A DNA stretch of 64,000 nucleotides, taken from positions 434,001 to 498,000 of the forward strand of contig JAGGNK010003336.1 of the NCBI GenBank assembly GCA_017590115.1, written 5' to 3'. This DNA is from Montifringilla adamsi. Its lineage: Eukaryota > Chordata > Aves > Passeriformes > Passeridae. Within the stretch, counting starts at the first letter, position 1. Every line of letters starts with the position of its first letter. The position numbers and the translations under genes are program-made. A model generated the notes under the pieces. It searched no databases. It had not been told where the DNA came from and worked only from the letters and a program-made list of their open reading frames with translations. This document shows positions 37,643 to 51,475 of this stretch, in pieces.

Positions 37643-39843
37643 AATTCTGAATAGCTCTGAAACAGATTCAATTAAACAAACTGTTACTCAGTTACAATTA
37701 GACTTACATTGGGTTTTTTCCTCCTCACATGTCAGAAGAACATTGTCTAAACACCACGGCTGGAGTTCATGTTAAAGAAGGAACAATATTTAAGGACATC
37801 TGAGAGCTTTTGGAAAACAACTCAGCAGAAAAGAGCAAAATAATAATCATTACTTTAAACACGTGCAAATGTTTTAGGAGTTAGGCATTCCATATTCTCC
37901 ACTGATAGTACTGTGTACCCCATGCCCAGCTCCACAATCTGCATCTCAGTGAAAGACTTCTGCCAGATCCTGGGTATCATCTGCTGACATCATTCTGTCC
38001 CACGTGCTTAATTCAAGTCCCTCACAATCCCTCGAGTGGCTTCTGGTTTTTATTTCTGCTCCCTGCCCAGCCAATGGCAGGGTGAGCTGGGTGTTTTGTT
38101 ACGTGCGTCAGCAGCAGAACTGCATCTGGGTCTCACTTGAGAACTTTTATTAGAAAGATGATGTATGAAGCAGAAGGAACACAGCTTGACTTTCAGAACC
38201 CAGACTGAGGCTGTTGCTCGAGCAGTTGGAGGAGTTTTTGACATGCAAATTTTGCATAGTTTTGGTACAAAGGCGAATGCTGGAGGATAAAATCCGTGTT
38301 CCAGCATATACAATTTACAGTGAGCAGTGTGAGCCACACTTTGATAGGTGCACCAGGGCAAGGAGCCACACAGGCACTGTGACAGGGACATCAGTGTCCA
38401 CAAACAGCTGAGCTGCAGCAAGCCCTGTTGTGGAATTGACAGTGGCTGAACAGGGCATAATAAGGAGCAATAGTGTGAAATGGCCACATAAAAGGAAACA
38501 CTTAAACATTAAGGAAAAAGAATCTTAACAACGAGAAAATTACACAGCGGAAGTAGCTATTTTTAGAGATATTTGAAACATTGCTCTGTGCTGCTCCAAA
38601 GTGTGATTTCACTTGACAGGGAGTTATGAAAGTTGCAGCTTCTTTATCCATTGTGTCTGTTTAGTCACATTCACTGATTTTAAGTGACAACAACTTGGTT
38701 TTATACCATGCAGTTCTTGTCATGGGCACTGACAAGTAAAAGAGGGAGAGAAAAAGGTGAAGTTTACCAGGCTTCGGTTAAAATTGGGGAAATTTGTGTT
38801 CTTTAGGGTAAGGTGACAGTGTCTTTTGGATTCCTGAAATAATATTGGTATTTTAGGACTAATTTTGTAGTAATAGCAGTAGACAAGTCACGTGAAATAA
38901 AGTGCAAAATTCAGCCATATGGCTGCTCTAAGCAGAAGCAAAACTTTAAAGCTGTGCAGTAGAGAGTTACTGAGAGTTGGTGTAACAGGGTGCAAAATAT
39001 CAAGGAGTCTTTTTTTGAGGAAAAAAAATCTTTAATTAAACTGCTGTTAGTGCTACAGAGCCTATTTTTGTAATCCAGCATGGTAGTAGCCTTTAGGTCT
39101 CAGCCTCATTTTGCCAGTTACAATGAAAAATGGAAAAAGTCCAAAGTTTGGAGTAGTATGAACATGCTGAAATGCACAAGAAATAGTGAAAGTTGGCACC
39201 AGATCCTTTCTACAAGAAACAATGAAGTTTGCATTCAGAGTTCCTTTAGTGTGATGATCTGTGATAGCACTTTTTTTATTATGAGCAGTTAATACTTTAC
39301 ACTCATGAACCACAAGAAAAACATTTTTAATATATCTATTTATATACATATATGATATGGTACAGCATTTAAAGTTGTAGTATATTGTGTTTAGCTTAGT
39401 TTAGTTTAAGATAGACCTACTGAATTTGAATTTCTTAATTTCCGAGGCACTTACTAGCATTGTGGCTAAGAAAATGAGTGCCCAATCACAATGCATATTC
39501 TTTTTTATCACTTAAGATAATTCCAGTTAAAGCAGCTTTTGCACACTTTAAGAAATAGAATGTTATGAGGATTTAAAGAGGATTCAAGGACAGAATTACT
39601 GAAATTCTGAAATCATGCTTAAAGGCCAAATTATCTACTATATATTAAACTTTTCAAGGTGTTTTAACTTTCCTCTTAGGCAATCATTTCACATTTGTTC
39701 ATTAGTCCTGGGGGTGAACTGCCATGTCTTGCCAGTTGTAAATCACAAATCCATGTATGGATCCATGGCTGTTTTACCTTGTTGGTTCTTTCCTGAGTGT
39801 GTTTGTTCTTCAAGAAGGGGGATCTGGCTGCCAGTCTGCTAAA
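37643..39843. other. Intergenic, no gene seen
   Basis: Unique AT-rich sequence with chance open frames only (for example 38050-38487 minus, no recognisable domain). Confidence 0.4.
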
Positions 39844-39848
39844 CCCTG

Positions 39849-40539
39849 TGTCATAGGTTGTAAGATATGTGTGTATTCTATTTCCCATCTATCAGGGGTG
39901 GGGCAGTTATGTTGTGTTAATTGGGCAGTTTTCTTTATCTCTTCCACAACCAATCCTCCCTCCAGGAGATCTCTTCTTTTAATGGGCCATTAATTATTAA
40001 TTATCAGCTATTCATGGTCAGTGAGTGTCCCTGCATGGCTGATAAAATTCCATCATCCCATTGGGAGATGCTCCGCCCAGGGCAGGAGCCAAGCATTCCT
40101 ACCTGGATACAATCTGACATTTGGAACATCAGAAGCAGCCTTTCCCCACTGGATTCCAATTCCAGACGAAGACCAGGCCCATCTACAGCAGCTTTGGAGC
40201 TTCAGAGGAAAACTCCAGCCTTGTGCAGGATCCCTGCTCCAGCAAAACCACAGCTGGCACTGCAGGAGGGCTGAGCCCCCATGGGATGGGACTGTGCCAC
40301 CACCCTGACCCACGGGGGGCAGCTCCTGCTCTGACTCTGGCAGTGTTGGGGTTTTTTGTACTCTTGCATTTGTATTTTTAATTTTCCTAGTAAAGAACTG
40401 TTATTCCTACTCCCATATATTTGCCTGAGAGCCCCTTAATTTCAAAATTATAATAATTCAGAGGGAGGGGTTTACATTTTGCATTTCAAGGGAGGCTTCT
40501 GCCTTCCTTAGCAGACACCTGTCTTTTCAAACCAATACA
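39849..40539 (+). mobile_element. Solo LTR with perfect 5-bp target duplication (ERVL-like)
   Basis: The 691-bp element begins TGTCATAGGTTG and ends AACCAATACA. CCCTG occurs directly before (39844-39848) and directly after (40540-40544), a perfect 5-bp target duplication. The 3' part ('ttcctagtaaagaactg', 'gcctgagagccccttaattt', 'aggcttctgccttcc') resembles an LTR abundant in songbird genomes. A 5-bp duplication is typical of class III (ERVL-like) elements. No internal genes remain, so it is a recombination product of a former provirus. Confidence 0.88.
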
Positions 40540-40544
40540 CCCTG

Positions 40545-42389
40545 CCTGCATTCAGAAAGTCTAACCGGTGTTGGTGTGGGTTAATTTTTTTTTTTTTTTT
40601 TCCCATTTCAAGCATTATTCCCAGTAATAATCAGTCTGTTTGCTGAATTAAACTACTGATGGCACCCCTTGTGCAGTCTGGATAAGTCTCTATAAGTATT
40701 TGGAACCAAATGAAATATTTCCATCATGTACTGGCAGCAGTAGCCCTCAGTTAACTCCAGACCATTTTGGCAACAGGAATAAACTTTTGTCACTGATTAG
40801 ACAGGACTGGGTCCATCTCTAGATGAGACTTGTTGAGGAGGAATGTGCCATTCCAGCCTGTCACTTTGCAGAGCAGGGCAGTGCTGGAAATAAGAGCTGA
40901 CAGAACACTGCTCTCCCTGGTGTCTGGGCGCAGCACTCGATGCATTGCTGTGGAACAGCACCATTTGTTTGCAGTGCTGCAGCCAGCTCCCAGGCCAGCT
41001 GGCTCCTTTCCAAGGCTTTTTGAATTACTTTTGGAAGATTGTGTAAGACATTCTGTCCAATGGTTTATTACTATAGAGATCTTGAGCCAGACCATCCTTT
41101 CAGAGACTTCATTTTTTCCCAGTATTTTTCTATATTTCAGTAAGGGGGACCAGCCCGGAAGCCAATTTGCAAAACTTTCAGAGGAGCTCTTCTAAGAGGA
41201 AGAGAAAATCCTCCTGAGGCAGGCAGGGACTATAGGATCCACATCTCTTGTTGTGATTGTTGTCTTCTCCCTTTCTTGCACCTTCTAAAAATGCTTCTTT
41301 ACTCATTTGATATAGTTTTGTCTTACAATACTGTCAAAATGGCTAAAGTTAATGAGAATACTGAAATGCATTGTGGTGAACTTGATTTTTTTTTAAAACT
41401 GCCCAGCTCCTAGATGGCACTGAGAACTGAGTGTAGCCTTTTGGATTTCAGACCTCAATTCTATTCCTTTGCCTGAACTCTTTGCCAAGACTTTTCTCCT
41501 CTTTCCTCAGTCTTCTCTTCCCCAAAATATGAATAACGAAACTGACCTTTGTAAATCACTTTATCATCACTCTGTTAAAAAGTACAAGTTGAAATTATTT
41601 TTTTCTTCTTTTTTGCTAGGCTTTAAAAAAACCCCAGAAATTAGTACTGAAGCATAAGGGGAGGATGGGAGGACTGTGACATTTTAAAGCATTCTTCCCA
41701 TGCAAGATGCACTAAACAAGATTGTCCTTTTGGGGTTAGTCTGATCACTGAGATCATATTAATTTTCATATTAATTAGAAGAAAGGAGTGTTTTTTCTCT
41801 CCTAGCAATGTCTCATCTTTCATTTTTCCTGCAAAAGTAGCAGAACAGAACATGGAACTGTTTGGTATTGAGAAATTTCTGGCATTGGAGGGGTTTTTTC
41901 AGTGCTTTGGTGGGTCATTGTTCAGAAAGATGTCAATGTTTTCTTGCACTGCTGAGAAAAAGAAATAACAGACTGGATAATTTTTAGGTTTCTATTTTTC
42001 TAAAAATGTAATGTCATAACTCTCCCATTTCCATGTTTTCTACTTCCTGTTATGTCTAAAAGAATGAGTCAGAGAAATGGAAACAGAGCTGCTGTAAATA
42101 ATTTAAAAGTGGTCTGAGAATAGCTAACCATTACTTCTGCTGATGCTGCTTGTGATGGTTACACAATGATAAGATTATCAAAAGGACTGTGGGAGACAGA
42201 AAAATGGAAAGAATGCATTAAGTCATGTAGTCATTTTTGCTACTGTGGAATTATGCCTTACATTAGTTTTACTAATGGCTTGTCTGGCTACCTTTAAAAA
42301 GTTTGAGAAAATGGATTTCCAGTATTTCTTAAACATTATCCCTTCACCTCTTGCTTGCATGAAAAGATTTTTTTCTCTTTATTGTTTCA
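40545..42389. other. Intergenic, no gene seen
   Basis: Unique sequence with a T run at about 40589-40601. A GC-richer patch at about 40800-41010 is unassigned. Confidence 0.4.
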
Positions 42390-42395
42390 TCCTAT

Positions 42396-42788
42396 TGTCA
42401 CTGTGATATTTTATGAAAATCCTTTTGCCAGGATTTTTCTCCTGAGAAGCTTCAGAAAAGAAATGCAAACAATAACTGTCTGCTGGCTGTGGAATGTGGT
42501 CTGGAGATGGTTTACCAACAGGTGCATCCTTGATTGGTCTCATGTGAATTGTTTTTACTTGATGACCAATCATGGTCCAGCTGTGTCAAGGCTCTGAGAA
42601 GTCACGGGTTTTTCTTATTCATTCCTTTCCTAGCCTTCTGATGTATCTTTTCTCTATATAGTTTAGTATAGTTTTAGTGTAGCATTTTTAACATAATATA
42701 GTATCATAATATAATAAATCAGCCTTCTAAGAAATATGGAGTCAGATTTCTCTCTTCCCTTGTCCTGGGACCCACAAACACATCGACA
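42396..42788 (+). mobile_element. Solo LTR with perfect 6-bp target duplication (ERVK-like)
   Basis: The 393-bp element begins TGTCACTGTGATATTTTATG and ends AACACATCGACA. TCCTAT precedes it (42390-42395) and follows it (42789-42794), a perfect 6-bp target duplication. A hexamer 'aataaa' at about 42714, followed by 'tcagccttctaagaaatatg', sits where the R/U5 boundary is expected. The sequence resembles a common passerine LTR family. A 6-bp duplication is typical of class II (ERVK-like) elements. No internal genes. Confidence 0.9.
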
Positions 42789-42794
42789 TCCTAT

Positions 42795-45055
42795 TATCCT
42801 CGAGCTGGTTTGTTCTGCTAAAGACTCTGCAGGTTAAAACAGTGATTGCTCCCCTTTCCTTTCATACAAGTGGTGAAAAACTCACACTTCAGATTTGTTG
42901 TGTAACAAAAAAATCACATTTTCATAAAAATGACCGCATTTCATAAAAGTGACTGAACTTAATGAATAAATGTTTTTACTTCTTTTCTTTCTCACCTCTT
43001 CTGCTTTGCCTTCATCCTTCCCACCACTGAGGGTAAAGTAGGATCCATAGCCCAGAGACAGGAACTGTTGTTCAGCCTAACAATTTGTTTTTCTATGAAA
43101 GTAGAATGTTACCATACTTGTCCCAAATACTGTCTAAATAGTGAAAAGATAAGATAATGTTGTTTTTTTGGTTTTTTTTTTGTCATCAGTAATCCTCAAC
43201 AGCTTGTGTAGCCTCAATTCAGTAAAAGTTTGATACCGAGCCTGAGGATAGGACAGAATTTACTCCTTCATACTTGTTTTAGAAGGGTAACATCATAAAA
43301 TCCAATTAAAAAATGAATTTATTCTAATTTGGTAACCAATTTCACAGTTTCTTTTCAGGCTTTGGCTTTGCCATAGACCACCAAATGCTGAGGAACTGTA
43401 AAGATCAAGTTTTATCAGGATGGGAGGATAAGACTTTCCAGACTGAAATTTCAGAAAATAACTACCACCTCAAAACCAAGCTTTCCTGTTTGCTTTTCTC
43501 CTGTTAACACTGTTTTCATAAGAGATTTTAATCCTTTAACTCTGACAGAGAAAAGGTCTGGAATTAGAGATATAAATGGCTTAGGGATACAGATAAGCAT
43601 TGGGAAATTTTTTCTTCTGTGTTGCCTGCCAAAAGAGAACACTGGATATTTCCCATTTGGCTTCCCTTTAATTAGTTGATTTCATTGTAACTACACAATT
43701 ACCTATCTATTAGTACTGCTTAAGCCCTGCTAATTTTCAGGAAAAGTCTACCTGTGAAACGGAGTCCCTTTTTGTGGTTCTACACTGAGCTCTCTTCTCC
43801 GGCTCTGAACCACTCCACGGCAGGGACACGGGCAGGAGGTGGCTTGCCAGGGTGACCCCCAGAGCTGTGTGTTTGCCCAGCAACACAAACAGTGACACAA
43901 ACAGTGACAGAAATGTGGTGTCCTGGCTGGCTGAAGGCTGACCCAGCTCAGAGTAGCTCTCTACCACTGCTCCTCAGGACATGGAGGAACAGCCAAGACA
44001 TTTCCTTACCCTTGAGCCACCCGTGCCTGATTACACCAGGAACATCTGCACCAGCACAAAAACCATTCCTTTCACTTGAGGTTTGGAATTCCTCAGGTTT
44101 CGCCAGTTCCATGTTTCCACCCAGTGCTGTACTGATCTTTTATCACCACTCTTGCCATTCCAATGGAAAAAGCAGCTGGGCAGCCTCCCTTCCCTCACTG
44201 CCTGTGTCTAATGGGCAAATATAAACTGGGACTGATGCCTTGGAAATCCCTCTAAGTTTCACTTAGAGGTCGAGTAGTTACAATCCCCTGAAGTGGTCTG
44301 TAATTTAACCCTAACAGCTGCTGATTTTCAGCTGGCTTCTTTCTTTATCCCCCTCTGGACTATTTTTCTTCATGGATTCAAGTAAAAGCTTTAAATCTTG
44401 GACAGAATTGGCCATTTGTTATGGCTGCTGGATCTTTCAGCAGGATGAAATCCACCTCAGGGAAAGACAGTCACCTCTCACTAAAGTTTTCTGACATTGC
44501 TCTCTACAAGAAACTACTTCTATTTGGGTTTGACTTCAGCAAGTTTCAATTATAAAAGTTAAAATGTTTCCAGCTTGGATGTTTCTGTGCTTTTGGGGTT
44601 GAGAGTGGCAGACAAGACAGGACAAAAGCTTTATGAAGCAGCTACCAAAGTGGCTCTTGGTTTTGCCTGTGTTGAGGGACAAAAGGCAATTTTTCCTGTG
44701 GAAGTGCTGTGTTTCTTTCATGTGGACTGGATATTTTTCTCCTTTCTTGGTCAGGAGGTACCATTGGAATGTTAATATTTGTGTGACTTTTTTCTAAATT
44801 AAAAATTCTGATAAATACCTTAGGGTCTAAACAGGCTTTTACACATTGAGATGTTCTGCCTAGACAATAATTTTGTAATTAAAATGCTGCCCATACCAAA
44901 ATTTCCGTACTTGATTCTACCAAGCACATAGCTTTTCATCCTCATTTGAGATTTGAGGGGTCAAAGTTTTACCCCTTCCAGTGCTTCATTTTCAGTGCTG
45001 TGCTGTCAGCTTAATTTAAAGGAAAGTAAAATGATGAAACCACAGATTGAGGGGT
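42795..45055. other. Intergenic, no gene seen
   Basis: Unique sequence. A GC-richer part at about 43740-44050 is unassigned. Confidence 0.4.
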
Positions 45056-45060
45056 CACAG

Positions 45061-45108
45061 CAAAAAAAGAAAAAAAAAAAAAAAGAAAAAAAAAGAAAAA
45101 GAAAGAAA
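45061..45108. repeat. A-rich purine microsatellite
   Basis: Runs of A interrupted by single G residues, pure purine on the + strand for more than 40 nt. An open frame crossing it is spurious. Confidence 0.9.
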
Positions 45109-48100
45109 TCAATATCTTCAATAGTCAAGTATGTTTTCATAACTCCCTACAGCCTCTGCATTCTAGTCCTTTCTGCTCCCTCCTTGCTTCCACAGGATAA
45201 CAGATTGTTTCTTATTTTAGGTAGTGTTACAGATGGCAATTTAAGGGATGCAGAGTTTGGCCAAAACTGACCCCCTTAGAGTTCAGGTTTTGCCCAGCAG
45301 TGGAGGAAATGGTCCCAGACTACACCTCCAGGGAGCCTCTCAGCTTTTTGGGGATGTTTAAGTAATCACCAAGTGGTGGAACCAAGACTTTTGCCTCTTG
45401 TTAGTCAACACTTACAGAGAAATTACATTGTTAATGCACATTGAGTCTGTGTTTTTATTTTCAAACACTTACAAATGTAATCCGAAATACTTGTGTTTTA
45501 GCTGGAGGGGGTAGGGAGGAATATATAGTTGTTTCATATCCATGGCAACTCCTATTTTTTTTATTACTCATTAAAAAGAAAATTTGCAATTCTTTAAGCT
45601 CTTGTAAAAAATTGATTGAAACAAAGACTCTTTGTTTTGTATAAAAAATATATTCTGCTTATTAAAACATTGGAATAGTTCTTTTTAAAATAGAGTAAAA
45701 AGAAAAAATTATTATGGAAAATGAAAGACTTTAAAGCAGTATCTTTCTCGTTTCAGTTCAACAGCATTAAATATTTCAATGCTGTGTGACTCCCAGTATA
45801 TTTATTTTTTATGCTGGAGAAGTGAGGTCTATCCCTTTTTAGAGAAACAGTTGTGAACTTTGGTTTGCTTCCAACTGCTGATAAAATCCTGCTTTTTCTA
45901 TTTTTTTATTAATTTTTTTCTCTCTGACATACATGTCCCAGATATTGACTGCTCTGTATATACCTTTTTCACATTTAAGAGGTGAAACTAATATAGTGCT
46001 TCAGCTCTAGCACGCATTTTATGGAAGGAAAAGAATGCTTAATGTTTTGGGTTTGTTTCCTTTTGTTTGGTTGAGTTTTGGTTTGGATTGGGTTTTTTTT
46101 GGGGGGTGGGGGGTTGGAAAGAGAGGAATATATACGTATTAGAAAAATAAATCAAAACCTGTTGTAGTCAAGCACCAAAACAAGATTCTTTTTCATCCAG
46201 GCTCAAGTACACAAAATATGGAATTAATCATAGCAATGCTCTTTGAGTAAGATTTGATTTTCATCAAATTTAGAAAGAGCAGGAGATGGAAGGGACAGAG
46301 TTAGTTGCAGTCTCTATTATTACCAGCAGTCACTTGAAGGGGTGTGTATGGACTGGGAATAACCTGGGTTGGAGGTCTGCAGCAGTGCCCTCAGGATAAC
46401 AGAGCTGCTCCAAGCTGCCTTTCCTGGTGACCTTTACTGGTCTCCAGGCTGGGCCCAGAGTTTTAATTTCCATTAGCCTTGCCATGTTTTCCATGAAGAG
46501 TGATTCCAAAACTTTGCTCAGGCCCTGCCCCAGCTGTGGGAAATGTGACTGATCCCACCCTGGGAGCTGCTGAAGGAATGATGCTGCAAAGAGTGACATT
46601 TGTGTGCTCCACTGTGTTTTGTGTCTGCAGGGAAGGGATGGGTGTGGGGTCAAACAGATGATGCAGAATGGGTGCTTTTGTGGATGGGTGGAATGTAAGA
46701 AAATAGAGATAGTGATGAAGGTAATCTCACCCCTAAGGAGTTACAGCTGTGCTAATTATCAAGAATTAGGGAAAGGCCTGCCCTTAGTAGGCCACAGCTA
46801 GATCCAGTTAGGATAAGTATTGTAAAATAGTCAGTTGGCTGGTCGAGAAGAGAAGAAGAAGTTTGTTGGCTGTTGTGCTGAAAAGGGGTCAGTGCTGTGA
46901 GGAGCTGCCCATGAGAAATCACCAAGAAGGTATGAAACCTTTGCAATAAGATGACAACATGCTTTGAAAAAAGAAAATACAGATTTCTACTGTTTAATGG
47001 ATTCCTGTCCTCTATCAGACAGGGAGTGGCTGGGCTGAGCCCATACAGGTTAAAGGGGTTGCTCTCACATGGGATTTTTTGTAAGGTGTTGTGAGCAGCA
47101 GTACAATTCTGGGTTTTTTTTGTTTTTTTTTTTGTTTTTTTTCTTTTTTAATAAGAAAATGTATTTTTTTTAAAGTGAACAGTTTTGACATAAACATTTG
47201 GGTTTTGCTTAATTTGCCTTTTGCTCTGTATTAGGCTCCATTTGTTTGGAGTGATGGCTGATGGAAATCTCCTGGAGGAAAGGAGAACCAGCTGCCCAGG
47301 GAGCTGCTGCACAGGCACTCTGAGCAAGGCAAGGTTCAAGAGGCTGCAGGTGTGGTGGGAACAGTGCCACTGGAGCTGGTCATGAAAGAGGGAATGCCAG
47401 CCAGCCTGGCCAGGGACAGCCCAGGCAGCTGCAGGCAGATTTTGAGGGTCAGGAACAAGCTGCAGCTGAGGAAGTCTTCAAATGAGCAGCTCCAAGCCAG
47501 CAAGAGGGGCCTGGATGGATGCAGGAGGTTAAGGAAATATTCATTTAATAGTGAGAAAAAGAGTGCAGTCACAGTTGCTTTAATATTTGATGAAGCTGGT
47601 CTTGAAACTTTGCTGTACTTTGTGTTGTGTCAGTGGCTTTTGTATCATCCAAGTTGCTGGTTTTAGGCTCATCATTGGAAGGATCTGAGAGAGGGGGCTT
47701 AAGACTGTGAGGTATAAATTTTTATTAACGTGTTGGTCAATTTTTGACAGCTGAGAGCTGCAGACTAGAATATACACATAGTTTGGAATAAGAGTTACAG
47801 CAGATCCAGCCACGTTAGGTTCCGTTTACATATTCCAAAGGGAGAAATTGTGTGATCTGTACTTTATATCTGTAATTAGTTGTGTGATGCATTAGAACTA
47901 TTGGGGTTCAAAGAGCTAGTTGTGACTATTCTTCCCAAATAGCTGTATCTGGTGCAGGGGGAGGGGAGGAGAACTCTTTATTTCAGAACCTCTGAAGTTC
48001 TTGAAGTGCAGGACGTTTTCTTTGGGTCAATTGATTATTGACATCAGAAATTCCCGTTTCTGAGATGGGGAACTGGAACAAGGCCTGCTTGGTGAGAACA

Positions 48101-51100
48101 AAGGCTGTTCTATTACAGTGGATTATTATACTTGCAAACCTAATTATCCCCTCTGGGACTCAGCACAGGCCTAATGCAGCTTGGATTATGGAGGCAGGTT
48201 CTTACTTTCAACTTTGTTCAATAGATTTCTGACAAGTCTGGTCTTACAGATGATTAAATTTCAGTACAATGATTAGAGAGTTTTCTGCAAAGCAATCACT
48301 GGAATTTTTGGAGGTTGGAATGGGACAGCTCTTCTCTTTCACTCTGAGCTTTGCTTGGGCTTTTTCCTCCCCTTTTTTTTTACTCAGAGGAAAAAAAGTA
48401 GGATTTTCTTTTCAAGCAGAGCTATCCTTCAGGTCTGGCATGGGAGAAGTGATTGATGTCCTGGGTAACTACAAACTGTATAAGGCTTATGTTTGAGGAA
48501 TTAAATTGTCATAAATAAGTGGTGACTGAGGAATATTATTGCCGTATCTAGAATTACCTTGGTGAGCAGCTGAATGTCACTGAGTGTGTCCCCAGGGCTG
48601 TCAGTGGAGATGTAACAGGGTCTGGGTGGGTTCTGGAGCTCCAGAGAGAAAGTCACTTCATCCAGCTTTAGGTGTTTGCATTAATTGGTTGTTACTAAAG
48701 CTTCTAAAGGATGAAAGTGAACCTAATTTCCCAGAGAAGGACAATAAATTAGAGGAAAAAAAAAAAAAAAGGATTTTATTGAAATCTAAATTCCTAAGCC
48801 TCAAAAACTTACTTCTGAAGTATTAACAGTGTAAACATCTATCCTTTTTCCAGGCTTGACTTGCCACTAAATGCATATTTTTATAACCCTATATCCAGTA
48901 CATATCCAAATTATCATGATTTTTAATATACTGCACTTATGTTACATCATTCATGTAATGAAAGTAGGAACATTTGCCATTAAGGCTGCAAACACCAATA
49001 CTAGAAAATTTGTGAAGGTGTCCTTTTGTCCCTTAAGAAGGGTTTTAATAATTTGTCAGCCGATCCTATTTTCCCTGAAATGTAAATTACTGTCATTTAT
49101 TTGAGGCAGACATCTCAAAAAAAGAAAAAAAGGAAAGAAAGTGCCCTATAGATTAAGGAGTGATTGGAAGGAAGAGGTACAGTAGGAGGCTGGGGTTTTT
49201 TTAAGCCTTATTTCTGTATGAAACTAGGTTAAAATATCTTTCCTTAAACTTGTGATCTGTCCATGAGCTACATGGTTTCTACATTGGAAGATGAAAAAAG
49301 CTCCACAGCCTTACAAACAGCTATTAGACAGCCACAATTTTTTTTTTGTTGCCTGTAAATAATAATTTACAGGTAATAATTTACTGAACAGTAGGAATTT
49401 TTTATGCATAAAACTGATTTAAAAAATTAAATTGAAATGTCATACACTAATAAGATAATTTTTACTGTAGTTTGGTGCTGCTAAGAATCTAATGAACTGT
49501 ACTCTGAGTGTTATAAATATGTAGTCTGGCCCAAATATTGGCTGTCCGAGTGTGTTGTGCTCTCTGTGGGGTTGTATATTGAAAAATCACTGCTGGTAGG
49601 GAAAGAAACAGTCAGGAAAATAGCTGAGAGTTCTGACTGCACTGCTCCTGGTATCTTATCAGTGGCTATGGAGTATTGGCAGAGCTGAATGATTTAGGAA
49701 AGGGCTTTATGCACAACAATGTGAAAAGGGTTTTTGGATCCTTAGGAGCCCTCTGAAAATAAAAACCAAAACCACCAATCTAAGGACAAGGCAAACAAAC
49801 TCTAACCAAGCTGACTTTGCTTCAATGAGAAGTTCTGGGTGGTCTGCTGTGTGTATCCTCTATCTCTATTTGTTGTTCATCCACATCAGAATTCCTGAGA
49901 ATCTCCCTATTTCTGTGCTAGATAAAGAAAATTACCAAACATTTTGCCTTCTGCTTACTGGTAATGATCTGATGAGTGAAACTCAAAACTGATTCTTTCA
50001 GAGAAGAAGCATTTTCAAGTATTTTTAAAGGCTTGTACAGGATGGAAGGTAGCTCTTGGCATGGAAGTGTAAGGAAGTAGAGGAGACCAAGGTTTGCAAT
50101 AACTTCTATTGGCCCAGATGTGAGATGAAGGTAAGATGAATTTTAGAGCACGTAAGCCCTTCTCAGAGTCTGAAATAGAAACAGGGGGTTTCAAAGCTAA
50201 ATACAAGTGGAGAGAGATTGCTGAGTTTGCCTGAGCTTTACAGAAAATATTCCATAGGTAGGATCCCTGCTGGATGGCAGCCTCGATGCTCAAGTGCACA
50301 GCAAGAGATTTGACTCCAGAGCTGGTATCTGTTATGCTTTTTCCTCAAAAGAAACTAAAAAAGGTTTAATTTCTGTTTTGATGTGGAGCATGAAAATATG
50401 TGCAAGGATGTTTTTCAGACTCTTCAGTTAACAGTCATGTTACACTATTTTTCCTCATGAGAGTTTGTTTAACTCAGACTGAAATAACTTGCACTGAATC
50501 TGTTCCTGTAAAACTGTTTAGTGTTTGGTCTCCATCTTTTGTTTTTGTGACTGTTTTTTGTGTTTAAGATCAGAATGAATACATTTGTACTGCAGAAAGA
50601 GTTTTTTGGAAAATATAAATGTATGTGTTGAAGTATGTCTCAAACAAGTTGTTAATTACTATTTCATGGTTTTTAATCTATTAATTTATTGATTCTTATG
50701 TAAAGACAGTACTTAAAACAAGTTAATTTGTTTACTTATAAAATACAATTCTCAGTTGTTTAGTCATAGGCTACTTCCTCTGAAATGCAATGGTAGTGGT
50801 AATTTGCTATAAAATAAGAATGCTCCAAGGGAAAATTAAAAAAAAAAAAAAAAGCAAATAACAAAACCAAACCCCAGTGATTTTGTAGCTAGGTACACAA
50901 CAATCAGGAAGGTCTGGTCCTTCTGTGTGTCAGGTTCTCCCTGAGTTGAACACACTGTGAGATCAGACCCAAGCCTGGCAGTGTTTAAATCATGCTCTAA
51001 GAGAACACTGGAATACTGCCTTGAGTAATTCATCCAAGCAAGGCCTGAATTGCAGTATTTACCTTCTCTGTGCTGGGGCTTGCCAAAGAATGTTGCACTT

Positions 51101-51381
51101 TGTCCTTGTGTAAAGTCATGGTGATGCCAGTGGACCATGTGTGCTAAGCACTGCAGAGTTGGGACTGGATATAGAGCAGGAATCTGGCTCTGACCTAAGC
51201 CCTGTGTCTCCTGCTCTCTGATATTTGCCTTTGGAAAAATCAGTTCTGTTGAAATAGCCCAGCATTGAGTGTATCTGATAAGAATCTGTTTTCATCTCAA
51301 AAAGGTGAAGATGTGGAAGCTTTGGGCAAAATGTTCAGCAGCAACATTTGGATGGATCTGTTTTTAACATTACCTGAGGTT
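45109..51381. other. Intergenic, simple repeats only
   Basis: No gene recognised. A G-rich run lies at about 46098-46114, T-rich sequence at 47117-47155 and A runs at about 48759-48772 and 50838-50854. GC-richer patches at 46330-46660 and 47240-47530 are unassigned. A short palindrome at about 49352-49373 (CCTGTAAAT...ATTTACAGG) is noted. Confidence 0.4.
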
Positions 51382-51385
51382 TTCT

Positions 51386-51471
51386 TGATGCCTTGAGAGG
51401 CTGACTTAGAACAGAGGCTAGACAGAGCTAAAGAATACTGAAAAATATACAAGCTAAAACTTGAGGCATCA
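51386..51471 (-). mobile_element. 86-bp internally deleted LTR with target duplication
   Basis: On the + strand it begins TGATGCCTTGAGAGG and ends CTTGAGGCATCA, perfect 8-bp inverted termini, flanked by ttct on both sides (51382-51385 and 51472-51475). Reverse-complemented, its two halves match the first about 35 bp and last about 50 bp of the LTR at 31089-31545. The middle of roughly 370 bp is absent. It is therefore a miniature derivative of that LTR family in the opposite orientation. Confidence 0.85.
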
Positions 51472-51475
51472 TTCT

